Below, piece after piece: positions 23,061 through 36,600 of a stretch of DNA of 64,000 nucleotides. The DNA comes from Desmodus rotundus (lineage: Eukaryota; Chordata; Mammalia; Chiroptera; Phyllostomidae), in assembly GCF_022682495.2 (NCBI RefSeq), contig NC_071389.1, positions 8,795,199-8,859,198 on the forward strand, read 5' to 3'. The translations under genes and the position numbers were made by a program. The first letter of the stretch is position 1. Each line of letters opens with the position of its first letter. The notes beneath the pieces were generated by a model. It was not told the origin of the DNA, ran no database searches, and saw only the letters and a program-made list of their open reading frames with translations.

Positions 23061-24245
23061 TGAACTTTAAAATGAATTCTAATAGCTTAATTGAGATAGA
23101 AGTCATATCATACACATTGCCCATTTAAAATGTTCAGTTCAGTGGTTTTTAGCCTACTAATATGGCCGTATGGCCATTACCACAATCAATTTCAGAACAT
23201 TTTCATCACCCCAGAAAGAAACTCCGTGCTCACAAGCAGTCACTCCCCATCCAACCCCGCTCCTCCATCCCCCACCAGCCTTAGTCAGCTACTGATATCC
23301 TTTCTGGCTCCATGGATTTGCCTTCTTGGGTGTTTCACACAATTGGAATCACATAATGTGTGTCTTTCATGACTGGTTTCTTTATGTTTTCAAGATTCAT
23401 CTATATTGTAGCATGTGTTAGTATTTTTATTTCCAAGGAGTATTCCATTGTATGGGTAATACCACACGTATTTATTAATTCATCAGGTGCTCGATGCTCG
23501 GGTTGTCTCCACTTACTAGTTTTTGTGAATAATGCTGCTATGAACATTTGTGTACAAGTTTTTGTGTGCATATGTACTTTTATTTTTCTCGAGTGTGTAC
23601 TTGGGGGGGTGGATTTCTGGATCATAGGATGATTCTATGCCTGACTTTTTGAGGAACTGTCAAAGGGTTTCCAAAGTAGCTGCACCATTTAAAATTCCCT
23701 GTAGCACTGTGTTGGAGTTCCAATCTGCCCACATCCTCACCACCTCTTGTTTTTCTAGTGGATGTAAAGTCATAGCTCGTTATGGTTTTAAACACAATTT
23801 TTAAAGATTTTATTTATTTATTTTTAGAGAGAGGGGAAGGGAGGGAGAAAGAGAAGGAGAGAAACATCAATGTGTGGTTGCCTCTCACACGCCCCCTACT
23901 GGGGACCCAGCCCACAACCCAGGCATGTGCCCTGACTGGGAATCGAACCCACAACCCTTTGGTTCACAGGCCAGAACTCAATCTTCTGAGCCACATCAGC
24001 CAGGGCTACTTCTGTATTTTCTTCTAAGAATTGTATATTTTTAGCTCTTATATTTAAGTCTGTGATTTGAGTTAGTTTTATATATGGTGTGAGGTAGAGA
24101 TCCACCTTCGTTTTTTTTCCATGTGGAGATTCAGTTGTCCCAACACCATTTGTTAAAGACACTATTCTTCCCCCATTATATTGTCTTGGCACCACTGTCA
24201 AAAATTAGTTGACTATAAATGTGAGGGTTTATTTCTGGACAGCAT
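23060..24245 (-). mobile_element. Old L1M-class LINE fragment, interrupted by a VES SINE
   Basis: Antisense L1 3' region: 'gtattccattgtatgg', 'gaataatgctgctatgaaca', 'ggatttctggatcatagg', then, after the SINE, 'ccaacaccatttgttaaaga'. Degraded, no long frame. Confidence 0.75.
23797..24006 (-). mobile_element. Bat VES SINE inserted in an old L1
   Basis: AAAGATTTTATTTATTTATT, GAGAGAAACATCAATGTGTG and the terminal 'cacatcagccagggct' mark a full-length minus-strand copy. It splits the older LINE, giving relative ages. Confidence 0.9.
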
Positions 24246-25046
24246 GAACCTTTAAAACATTTACACTTGCAAGAGGTTGGGGAGGGAGATTTAGTGATTG
24301 GAAGGGAGCACAGGGGGGCTTCTGAAGTACTGGGAATGTTCTGGCTCATGAGCTGAGTTCTGGTTACAAAGGTGTGTTTAGTTTGTGAAAACTCACTATA
24401 CACTTAAGATAATGGACTTTTCTTTTTGTATATTACACTGCAATAAAAAGTTATTTTTTTAACAAGTTTATGGGCTGTGGCTTTATTCAGTGTAGCAGTT
24501 ATTGTTGCTTTGTACCAAACCACCCATGAGTACCAAGTTACTCATATAAAATAATCACTGCATTGTGCTCACAGATTTTGTAGGTCAGGAATTCAAAGGG
24601 AGTACAGTAGAGACAGTTCCATGATGTCTGGGGCCTCAGCTGGGAAGACTCAAAGGGTGGAGATGACTCAACAGCTGGGGTTGAGATCCACAGGAAGTGT
24701 CTTCCTGTGTTTGGTGGGTTTTCCTGGTAATTGGCTTCGAGCTCAGTTGGTCTGTTGCCCGGAACATCTGCGCATGATCTCTCCATGTTGTCTCACTACC
24801 TGGGGTAATTTGGGCTTCCTCACAGCTTGGCTGCGGGGTTGCAAGAGCAAGTGTACCAAAGAAACCCGGCAGGAGCTGTATCAGCTTTTATGACCCAGCC
24901 CCAGAAGTCACACAACAAAGCTTTTGCCAGAGTCTGTCTGTCACGATCCAAATGGAGGGACATATACCTTCATTTGAATGTCACAGTATCACTGTAGGAA
25001 GACCATGTATAATGGGCGATACTGTCACAGCCATTTTTGTAACAAG

Positions 25047-25244
25047 AGTTTATTTACTTTTAGAGAGAGCGGAAGGGAGGGAGAAAAACATCAGTGTGTG
25101 CAAAATACATTGATCAGGTGCCTCTTGCACTCCCCCATCGGGGGACCTGGCCCGAAACCCAGGCATGTGCCCTGTCTGGGAATTGAATGAGCGACCCTTT
25201 GGCTTGCAGGCCGGCACTCAATCCACTGAGCCACACCAGCCAGG
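25047..25244 (-). mobile_element. Bat VES SINE
   Basis: Minus-strand copy ending 'ccacaccagccaggg', with a small internal addition ('gcaaaatacattgatcaggt') after the CATCAGTGTGTG segment. Neighbouring 'gccatttttg' and 'gccaattttg' may be its target duplication. Confidence 0.85.
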
Positions 25245-25299
25245 GTAATCGTGGCCAATTTTGGAAAATAAAATCTATCATACTTGGACACCTGAGCAC

Positions 25300-26980
25300 T
25301 ACGAGAAAGAAAAAGTACCAGAAAAATTAATCAATTTATGATTCTAATTTCAATTGAATCCTTGACACCACTTGGCAATCCTACATCATTTCTCTGGTGA
25401 ACTTGCTTCAGCTTGGCAATGGTTATTTCAGACCCCCTCTGCTGTAGTAGACTACGTATGTCTCGCCTGACACCCATTCCTAACTGCGTTTTCCTGTCCT
25501 TGTCCATGCATGTCCTTCAAGGAGGGGAGAAACGCCAAACACTCACTTTCCTAGCCTTTTCTGCATCTATGTGACAGTTCCGGCCAGTGAGATGTAAGCA
25601 GAAACCTGCTGGGGCACTGCTGGGCAAGTTCTAGACTTGAACAAGAAAACGATGCACGCGGTGGAGGCAGCCAGCCATGCCATGACCCTCTGCTCCTCCA
25701 CCTTCTCTTTTTCTGCACAGATGGCCTTCCTCCATCCACTACAGAGAAGAGTCCTCAGCTGGTCATTGCCTGACTTTCCTGCCACCTGACCTCCCTGTTA
25801 CGGGAAGAGACCTTGTTCTTCTTGCCAATGCCATAAAGAATTACAGATCAGCAAATCTATCAGTGTGCAAGCAGGGTTTATTGATGATATGGTCTCATGG
25901 AGGAGAACCGGCCTCCTCAAGGTAGGGGGGAAAGGCATAGGTTCAGGGCAAAGCAGGGTAAGGGCTGCCTTTGGCCAGGGTGGCCAGAGAGCTACGAGCG
26001 CCAAGCCCATCCCCCCACACCCCAGTCCTTTGTTCTGAGGAGTTAACGGTAGTTGGCAGTAGGAGGGGTGAGAGGGTTTCCATATTGATTGACAGGTAAA
26101 GATGGTGCCAGCTTTGGGGGGCCGGGTGTGAATATCCAAAAGTGTTAATGGGCTTCTTCCTTTGAGCTCCGGGAGACCTTTCCCACGTTTCAAGCGTTAG
26201 GATGAAAGCACAGTTTCAACGACTTGCTTTCCCAGAGAGTGGAGATGATACATAGAATTTCAAGGGCTTCCCTTCCTCCTGCCTTTATTTCCCTTCTGGC
26301 CTCTCATTCTAAGGTAACATACCTACTTAGCAGCTTCCATGCCATCGTGTTTCCTCCTTCCCTTCCATCAGAAGAGGGATCCCTACTCCATGCATTGGGG
26401 AGAGGTTAAAAAGGGAGATGCCAACTTGCATCCATTTTATCTTCCTCTTTCTGTTTTGGTTTTCTGACTCGTCCTCACGTTCTGGGCCTCTTAACACTCC
26501 CCAGTTATGTGGCCTTAAACAAGCCATTCAAGTAGCAAATTATTTCATCCGGTGGATTTAAGCCCAGTAAACGCACGGCACTAGGTGCTGGGGTATGGCA
26601 GGGCTAGGAAAGAGACAACCCAAGTAGAGAGAGAACTCTTTTCAAGGCAGGGGCGTGGAGCCTTGTTGGAACTGAAAGCCGCATTGTGGCTGCGAGGGCA
26701 GAGGGTAGGGCCGGCTCAGGAGGCGGGGCTGCAGGTGGAGCAGGGTGGCAGGGTGAGCGGGATTCTAGGGACCAGGCAAGCTAATGATTTTGGTTTTCAC
26801 CTTAAATCATCGGGAAGTGAATTAATCTCTCTGAGCCTCAATCTACTTCAGAAAATAGGTTTTAGAACTATTTGCTTAGTTGTCAGTTCCCTGTACTTGC
26901 TTTAAAGTTCCTTAGGGGCAAAGACCTGTATTTTTTACGCATCTTTGTCTCCAATATGGTAGGCGCTTCATAAATGCCTG
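25300..26980. other. Spacer upstream of DDI2, no gene recognised
   Basis: Two stretches near 26570-26850 and 26900-26990 look like L2 fragments ('gtaggcgcttcataaatgcc'). The rest is unassigned; no multi-exon coding pattern is seen. Confidence 0.5.
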
Positions 26981-27119
26981 TTGGATGAATCAAAGATATT
27001 GTGGAGTCCTCCACAGACTTCAGGTATTAAATCAATCGATCGATACTCTCTCGTTCCTCCCCTCCTTCCTCTTTCCTCGCCCAACCTCCCACACCTCTCC
27101 CGCACCCTCTCCCGATACT

Positions 27120-27680
27120 CAACAGATCGTCTGGCTTCCCGCCTCCCTTTCCGGCCCCGCCCCCCCGCCGCGTCGCGACGGCGGAGGGGGCCCGGCGGGC
27201 TTTACGGCAGCCGCGTTGCGGCGGGGCGGGGCGCTGGGCGGCTGGCGCGCTTGGCGGCAGCGGTGGGAGGCCGGCCGGCAGGCAGGCAGGCAGACGGAGT
27301 CGGAGGAGGGTGGCGGCGGCTGTGCTCGCTGGTGAGGGCGGGAGGGAGTGAGTCACTGAGCGTGTGTGAGGGAGGGAAGGAGCGAGCGATCGCGCCCGCA
27401 CCCTGCGCCGGCTGTCCGCAGCACCAGCCAGGCCCTGCCGCTGCCCGCAGCCCTGCGCCGAGGCCGGGCCGAGCCGAACCGAGCTGGGTCGGGCCCGGGC
27501 CATGCTGCTCACCGTGTACTGTGTGCGGAGGGACCTCTCCGAGGTGACCTTTTCCCTCCAGGTCGACGCTGACTTCGAGCTGCACAACTTCCGCGCGCTG
27601 TGCGAGCTCGAGTCCGGCATCCCCGCAGCCGAGAGCCAGGTACGCCGGGCGGCGAGCGGGGCCTCCCTCCGGAGCTAGCC
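27120..27680 (+). promoter_or_regulatory. DDI2: DDI2 CpG island promoter and first exon
   Basis: Very GC- and CpG-rich, with GC boxes (for example GGGGCGGGGC at 27223-27232), a C-rich block at 27152-27170, and no TATA box in a sensible place, so a housekeeping-type dispersed promoter. The 5' untranslated part has repeated GGCAGGCAGGCAGG near 27277-27292. The start site lies probably between 27180 and 27330. Confidence 0.75.
27502..27639 (+). CDS. DDI2: DDI2 exon 1: residues 1-46
   Basis: First half of the ubiquitin-like fold; donor CCAG|GTACGC, phase 0. Followed by a 7.4-kb first intron. Confidence 0.97.
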
Positions 27681-30600
27681 CTCCCGCCTCGGGGCCACAT
27701 GCCCTTCCTTGGTGAAAATTGGGGGCGGGGGAGCAGGATGGCCGTTTCTCAGCTCGCCCCCGCATCCGGGAGGGAGCTGGAATCGGTGGCTGCCCCCACA
27801 CACGCCCAGCGTGGGGTGGGGTGCTAGGGGAGGGAGCGGAGAACCTGACCTCAGATGCACCCGCTGCAGCCTGAGGGGCGCGTGGACTGTTGGGCGGCCC
27901 GCCCTACCTCCTGGCTCTTTGGCCCATTCTCCCTTAATGTCCCTGGTCTGGGGTGTCGTCGTGGACCGAAGAAGAAGCCCTAGGTTTCCAAGAGTTCAGA
28001 TACCCTGCTTCTCCAACCAGAAATACCAGTTTGGATCACTGGTAGAGAGGTGTTCGTGGGCACTTTTGGAATGGGTTCCTGCTCACGTAAACGCAGTTTA
28101 CCTTTAAACGTACAGATTTGCACTCTTAAGTGAAGGAGGAAGTTTGAGACTGGCACTACCTTGTTTTGAGGCCTTTGGAAATGCTCTTTTTCCCTTTTCC
28201 CTACCACCTTGGTTTCTGGTTAAATTCTTTCCCTGTTTTCTAAACTGGTAGGAGGCCAAAATCCCTCTTTCTTTCAGGTCACAAGTGAGAGTTTCGGATA
28301 GTTCAAAGCTCAGTGCTTTATGAGGATATTTGCTTTAAAATGGCTTACTGTCTCCTCAGTGTGGTTTGCTTGTCTCCCTTCCCTACCCTGCTGGGTAGAA
28401 GTTCAGCTGCTCTTAACGTTTTAAGTGGGCTAAGTAATTTACTCTTAAAATGCTTTGGGGCTGCCACCGAACAGATCTGGTAACAATAACGCTGTGGCCT
28501 TCACACTAACATTTAAATCCTGGCTTGATATGCCGCTCGTGGAGTCTAAATATTAAGAAAATTAAAAAAGTTCTCAAAGGCCCCAGAATGCAAATCTTGA
28601 TTTCCTACTGCAGTTAGGAAATAGTTCCAAAAACTGTTGCCCAACTACAGCTGGGTCGGTATTTTATTCAGAAGTGATTGTGATCCCTTTACACTGGGTG
28701 AACTTTAGAACTTTGGCATAAAGCTGATACCAAGAAAATGTATTTCAGGCACAGCAAGTCTGGCAAAAGCTATAAAGAAATTGGTAAAAGGGATTTTTTT
28801 TGCAACTTCTGTAAAAAGCTAATCCACAAAAACTCAGGAACCAGTTTTGTCAATGCATCTCTCAAGCTAGGAAAGGATCATTTAAGCAGGGAGGGAAATT
28901 AACTCTTAATTTTTTTTCCAGATCTTTTTTTTTTAATTTCTATTTATCCCCCTTATGCCCTCTTTCACCTCCACCCACCCCCTCCCCACCTAACTCTTAA
29001 AATTTTTTAAAAAGATTTTATTGTTTAGAGAGAGGGGAAAGGAGGGAGAAAGAGAAGGGGAGGAACATCTGTGTGTGAGGGGAACGCGATCTGCTGCCTC
29101 TCGCACACCACAACTAGGGACCTGGCCCTCAGTCCAGGCTTGTGCCTTGACTGGGAATTGAACCTGCAACTTTTGGGATGGTAGGCAGGAGTGCAACCCA
29201 CTGAGCCACACCAGCCAGTACTATTACATTTTTGAAGGTGGTTTTCCTCCCATTGTTCTCTTCCCTCTGGTGTCATATTGCCCTGGTTATAATCATCAGC
29301 TGGTAGGGGAAATAAAAATTAAAATGTAAAATGATTTTGTTGCTTTTAAGGCTTAGGAGAAGACAGATGTAACAAAAAGGATTAAAGAGGATGTCAGGTT
29401 GAGAAACAATTGTATGGTCAAAGCAGGCACTGTCCTCTGTTAGCTCAGGTATTAGGAATACCTTACCAGTTGGACAACTAGGCTACTAACTCCCAATTCT
29501 TATTCACTGGGTCAACATTTTGGCATTTACTTCTGCCCCAAGCCAAATTAGCATATGGAAACCTGGGTTCCAACCAGCATTAAGCATGTATTACAGAGCT
29601 GTAAACAACTCCTGTTTTTCAAGTTTGTTCTGTTGGCTCTATTGTAACCTAACACAGTCTCTATTTTAAGACGTCTGGTGGTCGGTTGCCTTTCAGTTGC
29701 TAGCCCATCGGGCAGGAACAGGATCCACCCTAGACACTTGAGTCATTTCCTTTCACCAAATCATAATAGTCAACATCATTATAGTTTTTGCATGCAAATA
29801 GATCATCTTCACTCACTTGGGTTCCCCCCCACCTTTACTTCCCAGGGTTCTCCCACATTACTCATCTTCCCTTCCTCCCTCTCATTAGTTCTCCTGGTCT
29901 CTTTACCACTTGTTATTTACCTTCTCCATTCTCATCCTTCACTTCCGTTTCTAAATGGAATATATATACTTATGTTTATGTTTATGTTTTGGCTGTTCTT
30001 TCCTGTCACTGTGTCCAGACCACTGGTCCCTAAACTTTTTCAGTCACGTATCCCTCTGAGTAAAATGTTTTGATACATGCATCTTTGTGATGTATATCAA
30101 GTGTTAGGTACACAAACTAATGTTATGTGCATCATATGTGTGCATATTACATGCATGTAACTAAACATCAATTACGTATACCTGAAGTAATACTTTGTGT
30201 ACATTAAAAACAGGCACAGAATAGAATTTAGGGAAGGATAAAAAATAAATGGAAATTCTAATATTTTTTCTTTATACATCCTTAAAGTATTTTCTTGCCT
30301 CAAGGATCACTGGTTTAGAATTCAGTCTTTCACAACAGCATTAATTGTGCATAAGCATTAACTTGGAAAAGGTGTTAATTTTTAACATCTCTGGTCTGAT
30401 TATAGTTGCAATCCAATGATAACGAATGTAGAATAGAAACCATCTCTACCTTGTACATGTGGTTAAAGCTGGGCATGTTCCATCTCTTAATACAAGTGTG
30501 GGCTTGGAAGCCAGGAGTGGCTCTGTTTGATGCTTTGTTGCAGACTCGGCTGGGCAAACCTCAAACAGTTATCAGAACTTAGCTTTACTTTAATGTTCTT

Positions 30601-33600
30601 GTATTTTTGAAACATTGTTATAATTTACCTCTGTACGTGGCATGTGGTAAAGAGGGTGCAGAATATGTAAAGACTCTCAAATGAAAGACATTTAAGTGCC
30701 AAGTAATAGTGGCGACTGTATGATCCTGGGAATGTAGCTCTGCATATAGCATGATTTGTGGTTTGTAAAACACTATTTTAAACCAGTGGAAACTGAAATT
30801 TTCTATTGTAATTGCTTTTGGTATGTTTATTTTTGCAGGTAGTTTTCATGTGTTTTTTTTTTTTTTTCCCTGATAAGTACTGTGTACTCATTATAGGAAA
30901 CTTGTAACATAAAGAACACAATTACTTATTGTCTCATAACTCAGAGTAACTGCAGCTTACCTTTTAGTGTATTTTTTATAATCTCTTGTTCCCTTTATAA
31001 TTAAAATGTGTCTTTTAAACATGATGGCCTGAACTGTCTAGACAATTTCATATCTTCAGTAACTTGCCAAGTTATCTTCAGAAGCATTGAGAAAAGTCGA
31101 GCTATTACGTGGGACAGTGTATGTGGATCACTTGGTATATGGTGGGTTTTCAATTCACGGTAGATACTATTGTGAAGCTACTCAGATGTGATTCCAAGCG
31201 TTTTGTGGCCAGTTTAGGGTCCTTTATGCTAGAAATAATGTTATGATTTCTGTTGATTGAAGGCGCTCATTCAGAGACCAGAAAACATTTGACATCATTC
31301 TTAAAGGTCTTGGAGTTGTATGAATTAGATTATTGTTAACTGTTAAGATTAGAATCCAGTCTCTAGGGCGCCTCCCGGCGTGAGCGCCAGCAGCCGTGCC
31401 ACTTCTGCAGATTAAGACCTGTCCTTATATGAACGGTGCTGCTGTATGTTCTTACAACCGTCGAAACTTGAATTTTGAGCTTTGTAGGTAGCCTTTGAGG
31501 TGGGTATTAAGAATGGTGGAAAGCATCACCAGTGCCATTCCCAAAACTCGTGTTGTTTTGACTGGTAAAAATTTGAAACCACGGTCTGCTGGGTACTCAT
31601 GTTAAGTTAGGAAATTGTTCAAATTTGTTCTGGGAGTTAAGATGCAAAATAATTGTCTTTCTTAGACTCTTAAGCCTGTTTTAACAAAGACACTAGTTCT
31701 TGGCGGCAGTGATCATTTCGTGTAAGTGTTTGTTTCATTCGTGTCCTTGGATTAACAGGGAGCGTACCTGCCACTCTGTCATTGTGGAGAGTGCTTGCCC
31801 CTCACCTGCATTCCCCAGTCTAGTATTGTTAGGAGGTTGAGGCACATAGCAATATTCCCTATTTGCTATACACGTGACGTTAGCGACTATCTGGATCTCA
31901 CATTTTTATTGTTAGACCAGGTTGTCCTCCTTTAAAAAACACTACGTTGAGGAACTACTATAAAGGACACACAGACAAAATCGTGGGGGAGGGAGGTGGG
32001 TTCAGCTGGGGTGAGGTGGAGGGATGGGGAGAAAAGGCATACAACTGTAATTGAATAACAATAAAATTTTTTTTAAAAAAGAAAAAAAAAAAAAGCACTA
32101 CGTTGTCTCTGGGGAAAGACTGCGCTGACTGAGCAGTGGAATGGTGTAGGCATCGGCACAGTGGGAGTCCAAACAGCGAGGAGGTGGTGGAGTTCCTTTC
32201 TTCATGTTCCGGGCAGGGCACGCTGCTTTGATTCCCCCTGGTGACTATAGGCCCTTCTGGTGACAGATGGCCTACTAGCTCTTGTTAAGGTCACCCATCT
32301 AATTTACCAGGCCGCTCTGGACTGATGTTTGGGAACGTTGTGTGTGGCATTGGGGAAAAGTCTGGGCTGTAAAGTACCCCCCCCCAATAGTTCCACTCCC
32401 ACTTCTCTCAGGTCACTCTCCCTGTCCATACAATGGGACAGATGATGCTTGACTCTTAAGACGATTATAAGACTTAAATGAAAGGCTATGACAATGAAGA
32501 GAGACGAAGAACCTGTTGCAGCGACTTCCAACCAGTGTGCTGCCAGCTTTTAAACTGTTTGCAACACCTGACTGTTTAGTCAGGGGCACTGGCCTTTTCA
32601 CTGTCAAATTAAAATGTAACAGCAGCCAACAGTAATCTTCTGGTGTGAATGAATCAAAATTTTACTTTTTTTTTTTTGGTCAACCAGCGAAAAATTATTT
32701 TTTAGTGTGCACAGAGTTTTATAATTAGTTGTGTGTGCCATGAGATGAGAAAGGTAGAAAGTCGCCGACCCCGTGTGATGCCGGCTCTTCGTGGAAGCGC
32801 TCAGTGGCAGCTCCCCGTCTACCGCAGCAGTAAGGCTTCCCGTGCAGTATTCCCAGCCTACGGGAACGCGGTGATCTTGTGGCCAGGAGCGCTCTGACTC
32901 TCCTGGTTCCGACTTCTTGTCGGAGGTAAATAAATGTTCTCTTATAAGTACAGTTAGAATATGTTGACCGATTGTGTATCTCTAAATATACTACTGATGG
33001 TTGAACTTCTGAACCTGTGGAATTAAGAAGTGGGCCTTAGACCACTGGTTCCTCCGCCGTGGTGGCTTCGCCGTGTTGACGCCACCTTGTGAGAGCTGCC
33101 TGCGTGCCATCACCCCTGGCGTGCCCCTCCTTGCTGTACTCCTCAACCTGGGGCGTGTGTCACTGCAAGTTTAGGGTGGTTTCCCAAGCAACCCTATAAG
33201 TTATAAAGTGATGCTTGGGTCGTATTGCACAGTCCGTGGGTTCTGGTGTATGTTTTTCTGTCTGTTTCTGATTCTGGTGTGTTTTTGCGGTGAGATACAT
33301 ACTTAAATAAGTTAATGTGAATGGGTTGATAGCCACAGTTGCAATTTATTGTAACATGTTTTAAGTTTGCAGGTGAGGGAAAGAACTAACAATACTTTTC
33401 TAGTCATGTGTAGAACTTTTAAAGGGTAATTGGATCTGCAAACTTGGCAAGTCAATTTTTTGCTCATCCCCGGAACTTTTTTATTTCGGTGGGAACTAAA
33501 TTCAGTTTCCTTTCAGTTCTGTTCCTTATTTCACTGTGAATTCTGAGAACAGATGTGACAGATCATTTTTTTTTCCTGTTTAAATCTCGTTTAAATCCTG

Positions 33601-36600
33601 TATTCTTCCGGATCTGTGTCAGGCAGTCTTAACTACGAAGAGTTCTGAGGCCGTGTGAGGAATACTGTAAAATGGTAGTGTGGCAGAAAGGCCTGGAAGA
33701 GACGGCTGTAATGGTTACCCAGCCCCGGCGCTTGCCTGACAAGTGGGAAATGTGAAGCCTGCACCAGCTGAGTGACGGGGACCCGTCAGAGCCAGGACAG
33801 AACTCGGGTTCCTCGGGTTGCGTGCAGCCTGGTGAAAAGTGAACGGTCAGGAAGGGAACTTTCAAGGCCTTGTGGACTCCGAGTGCCCCTCTGTAGAGTA
33901 GCGATGCAGGGAGGCGCAATGTCCCTGCGCGGTGGAGTTACCAGCGCGCCTCCCGAGCCTCCCTGTCCTTCCCAGAGCAGGTCGTTTCCCCTGTGTTTGT
34001 GCGCTCGGGCTTGCTTCAGTGTTTGAGTGCACATCAAAAAATACCTTCATTGGTAGTGCGTCCCTGTTCCTTTTCTCCATCTGTGTTTAATTGTTCTTTT
34101 TGGCGTGCCTTCCACTTTCATCTTCCACACATAAACGTGAGTGGTACGACTGGGGGTGTTAAAGAAAAAGAATGCAGGAAGGTGGTCTTTGGGAATCTTT
34201 TAGACTTGCCTAGTATGCAAGGTCATTTAAAAATGAACCCATTGGGATACGGTGTACAGTGTAGTAACTAAAGTTAATACTGTATCATATATTTCAAAGT
34301 AACTAAGATAGTGACTCTTAAAAGTTCTCTGCAAGAAAAAATGTGTAACTGAGGTGATGGATGTTAACCAAACTGCCTGGGGTAATCATTTTGCAAAATA
34401 CACGTATATCAAACCATCATGTCGTAGATCTGAAATTGATAGAGGTTTTATGTCAGTTCTGTCTCACTACAACTGGGGGCAGGGGGAAGCGGAAACATTA
34501 TTTAATAGTATTGTAGTTTGCATACCCAGAGTATAGCATTCCCATTTCCCTCCCTGCTCGAAGTTAAATCTGAAGTTATATGCACTACATTCATAGATTC
34601 ATTCACCCTTTAACTCAGCAAATAGTTGCAAAGCAAAGTTCATGTCCCCACTAGTGGGGCAGGAGGACAATAAAGAAAATGAATACATGTGTTAGATGAA
34701 GGTGATTAGAAAAGTAGAGGTAATGTTTGGTCAGAGGTCTAAAAACGACTGGCGAAAGAGCTTTCCTCAGGTAGAGAGAAGAGCGGGGGGAACAGCCTGG
34801 GAGGAAGTTGACACCTGAGAGACGGCAGTGGGCAGTGGTAGAGATCAGGTGGGGGAGAGGGAGCCAGGGGCCCACTGTGTGGGACTGAGGGGATGAGAAG
34901 GGCTTTGGCTTTTATTCTAGGTGTAGTGGAAAACCTTTGGAGGGTTCTGAGCAGGTATCTGATGAAGAAGAGAACTGGTCTGTCTTGGCTCCGAGGCGCT
35001 TCTCAGTGCTTTGTACCGATCTGTCTTTTCTGGTTGTAGATCGTCTATGCTGAAAGGCCGCTCACAGACAACCACCGGTCACTGGCTTCTTACGGCTTGA
35101 AAGATGGAGACGTGGTGATTTTACGACAGAAGGAGACTGCAGACCCGCGACCTCCGGTGCAGTTTCCAAGTAAGACATCGTGAAACGGGTCAGCATCCCC
35201 CGACACACATCAGATAGCACAGCGGAGTGGTTCAGAGTTCTGGGTTAGCTTTGCATTCAGACTCCTGGAGTCGATGTGAGAATAACGCATGTGAAACCTT
35301 CAGCACATCGCAAGCCCTCGAAAAATGTTAGCTTCTGCTTTATCAGTGATAATGTTATCGTTGGAAGGGACTTGAGAGACTCCATATGCCTGCTTCCTGG
35401 CTGTTTGCTACGTTGCATCTGGAGTTTGGTATCAGGCTTTTGCAGTCAGCCGGGCGCTTGCATGTGATCTCTTACCTCAGGTGTAGGGGTAGAGGTTCCT
35501 GTCTACAACTCACTGTCATTAACAGATGAAAGTCTGATTTTAAATAATGTCTTCCAAGTTACACAGCCAGTAAATGAAGCACAGGAATTGAAACTTTGTG
35601 CTTTTTCCATTACGCTGAGCTTTATGAACATTAAACCGCTTTGTTAATCATGTAAAAAGAAACTTAATTATCTTAGATGCTCCGTCCAGAGAAGGAATTT
35701 ATAATCTGGAATCTGTGCAGTGGGATTTAGGACGTTTCTGTGTCCCTGAAATAAGCAGAGTTGTGTGAGTGTGGGCATTTGATGGGGACAGGGTTCATAG
35801 CTAAGGTACTCAGGGGTTTATGATCTGTTGAAGTTTATGAGGTTCTGATACAGAACTACTTGATGAAGTGTATGTTTTTATCATTGCCTATCATACCCTG
35901 ATAGATTTCTTTAGAACAGTGTTCAGTGTCCAGGTCACTTGGTTTTAAAATGTGCCAACATCTGATAGGTGTCCTGGTGATGAGAGTCTGTAGCTTAGAA
36001 CACAGTGCTTCCATTCAGCCTGAAAGTGGGGCCGTAAGGGATCATCGAGCAGCTCCCTCCCAGATTTGGGTTACGTTACTCCCCTGGGGCTGCTGTTACA
36101 TTTCAGAAATGGCCGTGGTTCCAATCACGCCAGTCGATAAAAACGAAATCTCTCGTTGATTGATTTGGTGAGGTAGTTAGTTGTGGAGACCTGTTTGTTT
36201 TTGTTTTTGTTCTGTTTTTTCCTGTACTGTCCCATATGGACAAGAGAGCCAGCAGGTGAGGGAAAGGATGGGATCTGGTCTGTAAGGGAAACAAGTGTTT
36301 CGGAATTGTTCTGAACGAACAGATTCTCAAGATCAGTCGCACGGGGTTGGAGATGAAATTTCTCAACCCACGGTGAAGGCCTGCAAATACACGTTTTGCT
36401 AATTAGTACACTGTACCTCACTAAGATCGCGACAGTCACTTCACCTCTGCGTTGGTTGGAAGTCACGCGTGTGCCTATACTACCAGCGGTCTGCTAAGTA
36501 AGGTCTGTTTGAAGAAGGTACCTTGATGAACTTGGGCCAAGAGGCAGAAACCTTAGGTCTGAGTGTAAGCATTTCCTCCTCCCGTTTGGGGTCCAAAAGG

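Larger units (their letters stand above)
27640..35039 (+). other. DDI2: DDI2 intron 1 (7.4 kb)
   Basis: No coding sequence recognised. It holds an L1 remnant and VES SINE (28910-29219), a truncated L1 (31950-32093), alternating TG/TA sequence near 30090-30180, a T-run at 30856, a C-run at 32379-32387, and an L2-like fragment around 34670-34980 just before exon 2. The remainder is unassigned. Confidence 0.7.

Noticed and set aside
26981..27801. Several 188-199-codon frames on both strands around the DDI2 promoter
   Set aside because: Composition-driven frames in a CpG island; low-complexity Pro/Ala/Arg/Gly translations overlapping the real exon 1 in other frames.
31950..32093. Active L1
   Set aside because: Only the last 140 bases are present; no ORF1 or ORF2 sequence.
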